Source: Amylibacter marinus (GTDB taxonomy: Bacteria > Pseudomonadota > Alphaproteobacteria > Rhodobacterales > Rhodobacteraceae). Taken from it: a stretch of DNA of 64,000 nt. The notes beneath the pieces are model-generated. The model searched no databases. It had not been told where the DNA came from and worked only from the letters and a program-made list of their open reading frames with translations. Location of the stretch: the NCBI RefSeq assembly GCF_030160015.1, contig NZ_BSNN01000002.1, forward strand, positions 558,001 to 622,000, read 5' to 3'. Shown here piece after piece: positions 57,854-64,000 of the stretch. The position numbers and the translations under genes were made by a program. The stretch's first letter is position 1. The number at the start of each line of letters is the position of its first letter.

Positions 57854-59403
57854 CCAAATGCATCTGGTTCGCTGTCTTTGCGCGCCTGTACATAGGCCCG
57901 CAATTTTTCATCAATCTCTGGATCAATTGGTGGTTGAACGTAATCGGACAGCATCTTTTTAACCTTGGCGTTGGCCAATTCTACGGTGTCTTTGGATCCA
58001 TCATCTGCCCATGTTTCAAAGGGCTTGTAATCCAGTACATCGCTGCGCCAGAAGCTGTTCTTGAAATTGGCCTGCGTATGCGCACAGCCAAGGTAATGCC
58101 CACCAGGCCCGACCTCACGGATTGCATCCAGCGCTTGTGCATTTTCCGAGACATCCACACCTTTGGCCATCGAATGCAGCACACCCAGCTGGTCTGCATC
58201 CATCACCAGCTTTTCTAGGCTGGATACCAGCCCACCTTCTAGCCAGCCTGCCGCGTGCAAGCAAAAGTTCACACCACCAAGCAGCGCCGCATTCAGCGTA
58301 TTAGCGGTTTCATATGCCGCCTGTGCATCTGGTAGTTTAGAGCCGCAAAGCGACCCTCCCGAACGAAATGGCAGATTCAGGCGGCGCGCCAATTGTCCTG
58401 CACCATAGAGGATTTTAGAGGCCTCGGGCGTGCCAAATGTTGGCGCACCAGAATTCATATCGATTGATGCCACGAAGGCCCCCATGATCACTGGGGCGCC
58501 TGGGCGTACCAGCTGATTATAGGCGATGCCAGCTAGGGCCTCGGCCAATACTTGGGTCAGCGTCCCTGCCACAGATACCGGTGCCATGGCACCACCCACA
58601 ATAAAGGGCGAGATGATGCAGGCCTGATTGTTTTTGGCATAGACCTCCATCGCGCCCATCATGATATCATCAAATACCATGGGCGAATTGATGTTGATCA
58701 GGCTAGTCATCACCGTATTTTCCTGCACGAAATCCTCGCCAAACAGGATGTTGCACATATTCACCGAATCCTGCGCCCGCTCTGGTGCGGTCACCGACCC
58801 CATGAAGGGTTTGTCCGTCAGGGTCATATGGGCATAGAGCATATCCAAATGCCGTTTGTTCACCGCAACATCCGTCGGTTCGCAGACCGTACCGCCGGAA
58901 TGGTGGAGGTATTTTGACATATAGGTCAATTTAACGATTTTGTTAAAATCATCCATCGTCGCATAGCGCCGCCCACCATCCAGGTCACGTACAAAGGGCG
59001 GGCCGTAGACCGGCGCCAACACCATGGAATTGCCACCTATCTCTACATTCTTTTCAGGATTACGGGCGTGTTGGGTAAATTTTGACGGTGCAGTTTTGAT
59101 CAATTCACGTGCAAGCCCACGTGGGATACGCACCCGATCACCATCGATATCTGCACCCGCCGCGCGCCAAAGGTCCAGCGCACGTGGATTATCGGGAAAG
59201 TTAACCCCGATTTCCTCGAGCACTGTTTCGGCGTTATGCTCGATGATCTGCAGGGCCTCTTCTGTCAGGACCTCAAAATTGGGAATGTTGCGCTCGATAT
59301 ATTTTTCAGTTTCGATCACTACGGCGGTACGTGCGGCACGCCGCGCTGCGCCGCCGCCACCGCGTGCGCGGCGTGTGGGAGTGAGTGTTTCTAAATCAGC
59401 CAT
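57850..59403 (-). CDS. MttB-superfamily (non-pyrrolysine) methylamine:corrinoid methyltransferase
   Basis: A 517-aa member of the trimethylamine methyltransferase superfamily (COG5598): AETVLEEIGVNFPDNPRALDLW, APSKFTQHARNPEKNVEIGG, GGTVCEPTDVAVNKRHLDML, INSPMVFDDIMMGAMEVYAKNNQACIISPF and GGLVSSLEKLVMDADQLG are recognisable. The frame is uninterrupted, so the amber/pyrrolysine of true trimethylamine enzymes is absent; relatives of this kind demethylate quaternary amines such as glycine betaine, proline betaine or carnitine. The substrate is undetermined. Residues 11-25 are an Arg/Gly/Ala tract (RRARGGGGAARRAAR). No corrinoid protein gene is adjacent; the likely partner enzymes lie at 11.8-16.2 kb. 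Confidence 0.88.
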   Translation of the reverse strand: MADLETLTPTRRARGGGGAARRAARTAVVIETEKYIERNIPNFEVLTEEALQIIEHNAETVLEEIGVNFPDNPRALDLWRAAGADIDGDRVRIPRGLARELIKTAPSKFTQHARNPEKNVEIGGNSMVLAPVYGPPFVRDLDGGRRYATMDDFNKIVKLTYMSKYLHHSGGTVCEPTDVAVNKRHLDMLYAHMTLTDKPFMGSVTAPERAQDSVNMCNILFGEDFVQENTVMTSLININSPMVFDDIMMGAMEVYAKNNQACIISPFIVGGAMAPVSVAGTLTQVLAEALAGIAYNQLVRPGAPVIMGAFVASIDMNSGAPTFGTPEASKILYGAGQLARRLNLPFRSGGSLCGSKLPDAQAAYETANTLNAALLGGVNFCLHAAGWLEGGLVSSLEKLVMDADQLGVLHSMAKGVDVSENAQALDAIREVGPGGHYLGCAHTQANFKNSFWRSDVLDYKPFETWADDGSKDTVELANAKVKKMLSDYVQPPIDPEIDEKLRAYVQARKDSEPDAFG

Positions 59404-59533
59404 GAGAAATCCTTACGTGTTCCCCAATAGATTACGTTTAGATCGCAAATCATATTTTGCCAAATTCGCCGCGCCTATGCGCATTGGCGACATTTCTGCG
59501 TCTGCACTTGATCTCTGTAGGCCCGCGCAGAAT

Positions 59534-59570
59534 CGGGGTTGAAATGCGCCCCTAGGCGCAATAAACCCCG
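59534..59570 (+). promoter_or_regulatory. Two-stem hairpin directly before the guaA start codon
   Basis: Outer stem CGGGGTT (59534-59540) / AACCCCG (59564-59570), internal loop GAAA/ATA, inner stem TGCGCC (59545-59550) / GGCGCA (59555-59560), loop CCTA. Thirteen base pairs in all, ending 3 nt before the ATG, with no Shine-Dalgarno sequence outside the structure. It could control guaA translation or end a transcript. Confidence 0.55.
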
Positions 59571-59573
59571 CCC

Positions 59574-61130
59574 ATGACAGATATCTCCCATGACCGCCTC
59601 TTAATTATCGATTTCGGTAGCCAAGTAACCCAGTTGATCGCGCGCCGCCTGCGCGAGCTAAATGTCTATTGCGAAATCCATCCCTACAACTCTGTTGACG
59701 AGGCCTTTATCTCTGGCTTTGCACCGCGTGCCGTTATCCTATCCGGCGGGCCAGATTCTGTGACCCGCGATGGATCCCCACGCGCGCCGCAAAAGCTGTT
59801 TGAGATGGGTATTCCCCTGTTGGGAATTTGTTATGGTCAGCAGGTGATGATGCACCAATTGGGCGGCACAGTAGACAGCGGCCATGGCACCGCTGAATTT
59901 GGGCGAGCCTTTGTAACACCCCAGAATTCGCTGAATATTCTTGAGGGATGGTTTAACGATGGCGATGAACAAGTTTGGATGAGCCACGGCGATCACGTAT
60001 CGAAAATCGCCGATGGATTCGAGGTATATGGCACCTCGCCCAATGCTCCTTACGCAATCACCGCAGATGTGGCGCGCAATTTCTATGCGGTACAATTCCA
60101 CCCAGAGGTGCACCACACGCCAAATGGCTCAAAGTTGTATGAGAATTTTGTAAAGTTGGCGGGTTTTACAGGGGATTGGACTATGGGCGCCTACCGCGAG
60201 CAGGCCATCGCGGCGATCCGCGAACAGGTGGGCGATGAGCAGGTTATTTGCGGCCTGTCGGGTGGCGTTGACAGCTCGGTCGCCGCTGTATTGTTGCACG
60301 AAGCCATTGGCGATCAGCTGACCTGTGTCTTTGTGGATCACGGGTTGCTACGCATGGGCGAAGCCGAAGAGGTGGTGACCATGTTCCGTGATCACTACAA
60401 CATGAAATTGATCCATGCGAATGAACAAGAATTGTTCTTGGGTGAATTAGATGGGCAATCGGATCCGGAAACCAAGCGCAAGATCATTGGTAAATTGTTC
60501 ATAGATGTATTCGACAAATATGCCCGCCCTATTGGTGCCAAGTTTTTGGCACAGGGCACGCTGTACCCTGATGTGATCGAGAGTGTATCCTTTAGTGGCG
60601 GCCCATCGGTGACAATTAAGAGCCACCACAACGTGGGCGGATTGCCCGAGAAAATGGATATGGCCTTGGTTGAACCCTTACGCGAATTATTCAAAGACGA
60701 GGTGCGGGATCTGGGACGTGAGCTGGGATTACCAGACAGCTTTGTTGGTCGCCATCCCTTCCCTGGGCCCGGGCTGGCGATTCGCTGCCCCGGAGAAATA
60801 ACCCGCCCAAAATTGGAAATCCTGCGCAAAGCCGATGCAGTTTATATCGATCAAATCCGCAAACACGGATTATACGATGATATTTGGCAGGCCTTTGTGG
60901 CAATTTTACCAGTTCGCACCGTAGGTGTTATGGGTGATGGGCGTACCTATGATTATGCCTGCGCCTTGCGTGCTGTGACATCTGTCGATGGGATGACGGC
61001 GGATTATTTCCCGTTTAGTCATGAATTTCTGGGCGAAACCGCCACACGTATTATCAATGAGGTCGAGGGGATCAACCGAGTGACCTATGATATTACATCA
61101 AAACCCCCAGGCACAATTGAATGGGAATAG
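59574..61130 (+). CDS. guaA: GMP synthase (glutamine-hydrolysing)
   Basis: Aminates XMP to GMP using glutamine and ATP. 518 aa: class I glutamine amidotransferase (residues 1-200) with the nucleophile Cys in [17 protein letters not shown] and the His/Glu of [12 protein letters not shown]-pyrophosphatase P-loop [15 protein letters not shown] near residue 230; C-terminal dimerisation domain ending KPPGTIEWE. The start at 59574 is the only one that keeps the conserved N-terminus ([17 protein letters not shown]). The gene is divergent from mttB and completes the pathway started by guaB at 7.3 kb. Confidence 0.97.
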   Translation: MTDISHDRLLIIDFGSQVTQLIARRLRELNVYCEIHPYNSVDEAFISGFAPRAVILSGGPDSVTRDGSPRAPQKLFEMGIPLLGICYGQQVMMHQLGGTVDSGHGTAEFGRAFVTPQNSLNILEGWFNDGDEQVWMSHGDHVSKIADGFEVYGTSPNAPYAITADVARNFYAVQFHPEVHHTPNGSKLYENFVKLAGFTGDWTMGAYREQAIAAIREQVGDEQVICGLSGGVDSSVAAVLLHEAIGDQLTCVFVDHGLLRMGEAEEVVTMFRDHYNMKLIHANEQELFLGELDGQSDPETKRKIIGKLFIDVFDKYARPIGAKFLAQGTLYPDVIESVSFSGGPSVTIKSHHNVGGLPEKMDMALVEPLRELFKDEVRDLGRELGLPDSFVGRHPFPGPGLAIRCPGEITRPKLEILRKADAVYIDQIRKHGLYDDIWQAFVAILPVRTVGVMGDGRTYDYACALRAVTSVDGMTADYFPFSHEFLGETATRIINEVEGINRVTYDITSKPPGTIEWE

Positions 61131-61209
61131 CCCTCATTCAGATCGGGGCAAATCAAGGCTTGCGCCCATTGGGCAAAGCTACTCTACTTGGGGAAAATTG
61201 GGTGAACAA

Positions 61210-61506
61210 ATGAGTGTAATTCGCGTAACAGGGCACATCGATGTGCCGTCTGATCGCCTGTCTGCGGTACAAGAGGCCATGGCAGAGCATATCAGCCTGA
61301 CCCACGAGGAAGAGGGCTGTTTATTTTTTTCAATCACACCGTGCCCTGATGTAGCAGGGCGTTTTCTGGTCAGCGAGGCGTTTAAATCCCAAGAGGATTT
61401 CGACCAACATCAAATCCGCACCCATAAATCCCATTGGGGAAAGGTGACCTCTGGAATTGCGCGTAATTTCACCATCCAAGAGGATGGTAAGGGCGGCGAT
61501 AATTAA
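61210..61506 (+). CDS. Antibiotic biosynthesis monooxygenase (ABM)-domain protein
   Basis: A 98-aa dimeric alpha-beta barrel protein of the ABM/YgiN type: MSVIRVTGHIDVPSDRLSAVQEAMAEHISLTHEEEGCLFFSIT, then RFLVSEAFKSQEDFDQHQIRTHKSHWGKV. Such small proteins act as quinol monooxygenases or unassigned oxidoreductases. I choose the ATG at 61210 since it starts the fold directly; the upstream in-frame codons overlap guaA. The substrate is unknown. Confidence 0.75.
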   Translation: MSVIRVTGHIDVPSDRLSAVQEAMAEHISLTHEEEGCLFFSITPCPDVAGRFLVSEAFKSQEDFDQHQIRTHKSHWGKVTSGIARNFTIQEDGKGGDN

Positions 61507-61566
61507 GCGTTGCAGGTTCTGTATCAGACGCTACTGTCTGGTGAATAACCAACAGAGTATTACCAA

Positions 61567-62424
61567 ATGACCCCGACCCTAAAAGCCGGCCTGTGGATGA
61601 TTGCCGCTGTGTGCTCGTTTAGTGCCATGGCAGTAGCAGGGCGCGAGATATCGGCCCAGTTGGATACCTTTGAAATCATGATGTATCGCTCGATGATCGG
61701 GGTTATCTTGGTGCTATTGGGGGCCAGTGCTTTTGGGACTTTGCGCGAAATTTCGACCACGTCTTTCCCACTGCATATCTATCGCAATGTCGCCCATTTC
61801 GCAGGCCAGAACCTGTGGTTTTACTGCATGACATTGATGCCCTTGGCACAGTTGTTTGCCTTTGAGTTCTCTGTGCCTATTTGGGTGATGTTGGCGGCAC
61901 CTTTGATGTTGGGCGAGCGGTTAAATACCCTGCGTGTCCTATCGATTCTATTCGGGTTTATTGGCATTCTGATCGTGACCCAGCCCTGGAGCACCAATTT
62001 CGGAGTAGGCGTAATTCCTGCTTTGTTATGCACCGTTGGTTTTGCCGGTAGCGCCCTGTTCACCAAACAGTTGACCAACCGCGTGACAATCACCTGTATC
62101 ATGTTTTGGATGACGGTGATGCAATTGTTATTTGGTATTATCTGTGCAGGCTATGATGGAGATATCGCCCCCCTTAGCGGCCCAGCATGGGGGTGGATAT
62201 TTGTGGTGGGCCTTGGGGGGTTATCGGCACATTTTTGCCTGACATCAGCGCTGTCTTTGGCCCCGGCGACAGTGGTGACGCCTATTGATTTCACGCGCCT
62301 GCCGGTTATCGCCTTGGTGGGATATGTGCTTTATAATGAACCCGTTGAATTGGCCGTGATCATTGGGGCTGTGGTGATTTTTACATCAAACTACATCATC
62401 ATCTGGAAGAGTAAAAATGTGTGA
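61567..62424 (+). CDS. DMT-family (EamA) transporter
   Basis: A 285-aa inner-membrane protein with about ten transmembrane helices in two EamA repeats (roughly residues 5-135 and 148-280), beginning GLWMIAAVCSFSAMAVAGREIS and containing the repeat junction ILFGFIGILIVTQPW. DMT carriers usually export amino acids or small metabolites; the substrate is not determinable. The next gene overlaps by 8 nt in another frame. Confidence 0.88.
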   Translation: MTPTLKAGLWMIAAVCSFSAMAVAGREISAQLDTFEIMMYRSMIGVILVLLGASAFGTLREISTTSFPLHIYRNVAHFAGQNLWFYCMTLMPLAQLFAFEFSVPIWVMLAAPLMLGERLNTLRVLSILFGFIGILIVTQPWSTNFGVGVIPALLCTVGFAGSALFTKQLTNRVTITCIMFWMTVMQLLFGIICAGYDGDIAPLSGPAWGWIFVVGLGGLSAHFCLTSALSLAPATVVTPIDFTRLPVIALVGYVLYNEPVELAVIIGAVVIFTSNYIIIWKSKNV

Positions 62425-63001
62425 TACTGCCAGCTGTTTTTTTGGTTATGGCTCGTTGGTTAATCTGCGCACCCATAACTATCAAAACCCGCAGACAGGT
62501 CGGATTTCAGGCTGGCGGCGGGTGTGGAGGTCTGCACGCAATGGGGATATCTCTTTTCTCAGTATCGAGCCATATGATGGTGAGATTTCGGGGATGTTTG
62601 CCAGCACCGCTGGCATCGGTTGGGATGCACTAGATCTGCGCGAGCGCGGCTATGCGCGCCAGAGCTTGCCCAAGGGGTGCATTATTGGCACCCAGCCAGA
62701 TAGCCCCGCGATGATCTATGTTGGCGCCCCCAATGCCATAGACCCAAGCGTGCAAAAACCGATATTACTTAGCTATTTAGATGTGGTTGTTCAGGGGTTT
62801 CATGTTCATTTTGGCCGCCAAGGGGTTGCAGATTTTTTCAACTCGACCGCGCAATGGGCCCGCCCAGTACTGGATGATCGCGCCGCGCCAATTTATCCAC
62901 GCGCCCAAGAATTAACCCTAGAGCAACAGCAATTAGTGGATGAAAACCTAGAGAGACTGCCGCAGGCCCACCTTGTGCGCGACCTATCTGTTTCGTTTTA
63001 A
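62417..63001 (+). CDS. Gamma-glutamylcyclotransferase-fold (GGCT/ChaC-like) protein
   Basis: A 194-aa protein starting CFFGYGSLVN (residues 6-15), the YGSL substrate-binding loop of the GGCT superfamily, followed by ISGWRRVWRSA. Acid catalysis in the family uses a Glu further on; a candidate lies in the LDLRERGYARQSL segment, matching the E-x-GY pattern of these enzymes. Members cleave gamma-glutamyl peptides such as glutathione. Substrate is not determined. It overlaps the DMT gene by 8 nt and is probably cotranscribed with it. Confidence 0.72.
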   Translation: MCDTASCFFGYGSLVNLRTHNYQNPQTGRISGWRRVWRSARNGDISFLSIEPYDGEISGMFASTAGIGWDALDLRERGYARQSLPKGCIIGTQPDSPAMIYVGAPNAIDPSVQKPILLSYLDVVVQGFHVHFGRQGVADFFNSTAQWARPVLDDRAAPIYPRAQELTLEQQQLVDENLERLPQAHLVRDLSVSF

Positions 63002-63069
63002 TTCTGCAAAGCGTTTGAATTATCCGCCGTTATTTGATTTAGGTGGTGGCAGATAATTTCGAGGATGCC

Positions 63070-63927
63070 ATGCTGTATAAATCTGCTGATGATTGGGATA
63101 ATGCACCGCACAAGCGGGTTATGCTCTTTGGCATGTCTGGCTTGGGGAAAACCTATCTGTCTGAAATTTTACGCGCCAATGGCAATTGGTTTCATTACAG
63201 CGTCGATTATCGCATCGGGACACGTTATATGGGCGAGCATATCGCCGACAATTTCAAGCGCGAGGCAATGAAGGTTCCGTTTCTAGCGGAATTGTTACGC
63301 TCGGATGCCATTTATATTGGCGCAAATCTGCGATTTTCAGATCTATCGGCGCTGTCTACCTATCTGGGAAAACCCGGAGATATCAGCAAGGGCGGGATTG
63401 AGTTTCCCGAGTTTTTGCGTCGTCAGCGCCTGCACCGCGCTGCGGAAATCAGCGCCATGAAGGATACCGTATATTTCCAAGAGCGTGCCCAGCAAATCTA
63501 TAACTATCAAAATTTTATCTGTGATACCTCTGGATCGGTTGTCGAGGTGGTAGATGCCGCAGATGATAACGACCCCGTACTATCCTATGTCAGCCAGCAT
63601 GTTCTGCCAGTGTGGATCGAGGGTGGTGCCGGGCACAATGATGAATTGGTGCGCCGTTTTCAGGCCAACCCCAAGCCGATATATTACCCCGAAAATTTCC
63701 TGATAGAATGCTGGGAGCGCTATCTAGACACCCACGCCCTTCGCCCCGAACAGGTGGATCCAGATGCCTTTATTGTATGGGGATATCGTCAGTTAATGGA
63801 GCACCGCCTGCCCCGTTATCGCAAGATTGCCCAGAACTGGGGCGTAACGATCCAATCCGAGGATGTATCAAACATTCGCACCGAACAAGAGTTTAACGCG
63901 CTCGTTTCCCGCGCACTGAGAGCCTAG
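63070..63927 (+). CDS. P-loop ATPase of unknown function, next to metA
   Basis: A 285-aa protein from the ATG at 63070 (GAGG 5 nt upstream); a GTG nine codons earlier (63043) is the alternative. Walker A is FGMSGLGKTYLSEIL near residue 26. The rest resembles a small nucleoside-kinase-like or ATPase fold: WFHYSVDYRIGTRYMGEHI, FICDTSGSVVEVVD and VQHVLPVWI-like strand (SQHVLPVWIEGG). The conserved-looking acidic and aromatic residues after the P-loop fit a phosphotransferase, but I cannot name a substrate. It ends 1 nt before the metA start, hinting at a shared transcript. Confidence 0.65.
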   Translation: MLYKSADDWDNAPHKRVMLFGMSGLGKTYLSEILRANGNWFHYSVDYRIGTRYMGEHIADNFKREAMKVPFLAELLRSDAIYIGANLRFSDLSALSTYLGKPGDISKGGIEFPEFLRRQRLHRAAEISAMKDTVYFQERAQQIYNYQNFICDTSGSVVEVVDAADDNDPVLSYVSQHVLPVWIEGGAGHNDELVRRFQANPKPIYYPENFLIECWERYLDTHALRPEQVDPDAFIVWGYRQLMEHRLPRYRKIAQNWGVTIQSEDVSNIRTEQEFNALVSRALRA

Positions 63928-63928
63928 T

Positions 63929-64000
63929 ATGCCTATTAAAATCCCTTCAAAGTTGCCCGCCTTCAATGTTTTGCAAAGCGAAGGCGTCAGTATCATGTCG
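63929..64000 (+). CDS. metA: Homoserine O-acyltransferase (MetA), first 24 codons only
   Basis: The window ends after MPIKIPSKLPAFNVLQSEG..MS, which matches the invariant-type N-terminus of MetA (MPI[KR][IV]P..LPA...L..E.V..M). MetA acylates homoserine with succinyl- or acetyl-CoA at the start of methionine synthesis. The rest lies beyond the right edge, so the acyl donor cannot be judged. Confidence 0.8.
   Translation, partial: MPIKIPSKLPAFNVLQSEGVSIMS

Noticed and set aside
57850-59403. Pyrrolysine-containing trimethylamine methyltransferase
   Set aside because: The frame has no internal amber codon and is full length, so it is the non-pyrrolysine branch.

Overview
The window looks like chromosomal core sequence of a Rhodobacterales (Roseobacter-lineage) alphaproteobacterium. 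The evidence is: a GTTC-N7-GTTC SOS box in front of recA; a CckA-type hybrid kinase; a DUF6456/DUF6477 divergent pair; an aroK-aroB / xerD neighbourhood; an rplU-rpmA-GNAT-obgE-proB-proA run; and a pccB-pccA-methylmalonyl-CoA mutase cluster. Gene density is high, many neighbours share TAATG or ATGA junctions, and no insertion sequence, prophage or CRISPR array is visible.

Layout. 1-3.6 kb: alaS (cut by the left edge) and SOS-regulated recA. 3.7-11.7 kb: a sulfotransferase-like gene, then a leftward run ppx, rlmE, a DUF4105 membrane protein, guaB, rsmB and cckA. 11.8-16.2 kb: a rightward C1-transfer module made of a small 'virulence factor' family protein, a MetF-like reductase, a methyl-H4folate:corrinoid methyltransferase and a RACo-like corrinoid activator. 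16.2-21.1 kb: pgl, zwf, a radical SAM protein, aroB and aroK. 21.2-27.5 kb: two envelope proteins, xerD, a degenerate metallophosphoesterase, a CorC-type transporter and a HerA-like ATPase. 27.9-33.7 kb: envelope functions (IalB, KAS/ACP/LpxD, L,D-transpeptidase, DUF882 peptidase). 33.7-39.1 kb: proA, proB, obgE, a double GNAT, rpmA and rplU. 39.4-48.9 kb: an EEP nuclease, a newly noticed 57-aa membrane protein, then propionyl-CoA to succinyl-CoA enzymes (mce, mcm, pccA, pccB), tRNA-Asp and malonyl-CoA decarboxylase. 49.3-56.2 kb: tRNA-Val, an HU-like protein, heat-shock lon, an SGNH-like protein, tgt, two Fe-S assembly proteins and tpiA. 56.3-64 kb: the DUF6456/DUF6477 pair, mttB, guaA, a monooxygenase-like protein, a DMT exporter, a GGCT-like protein, a P-loop protein and the first codons of metA.

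The most interesting theme is a corrinoid-dependent demethylation pathway in what is probably an aerobic marine bacterium. It has two loci 42 kb apart: the 11.8-16.2 kb module and the non-pyrrolysine MttB homologue at 57.9-59.4 kb. Three of its enzymes carry arginine/glycine-rich terminal tails, and the expected small corrinoid shuttle protein is not in the window. B12 also serves the methylmalonyl-CoA mutase. Other points are a strong two-stem hairpin abutting the guaA start codon, an 11-bp inverted repeat pair between the DUF6456 and DUF6477 genes, two genes whose starts directly follow an upstream gene's terminator, a CtrA-like box in front of cckA, and phased GAAC repeats between two cell-wall enzyme genes.
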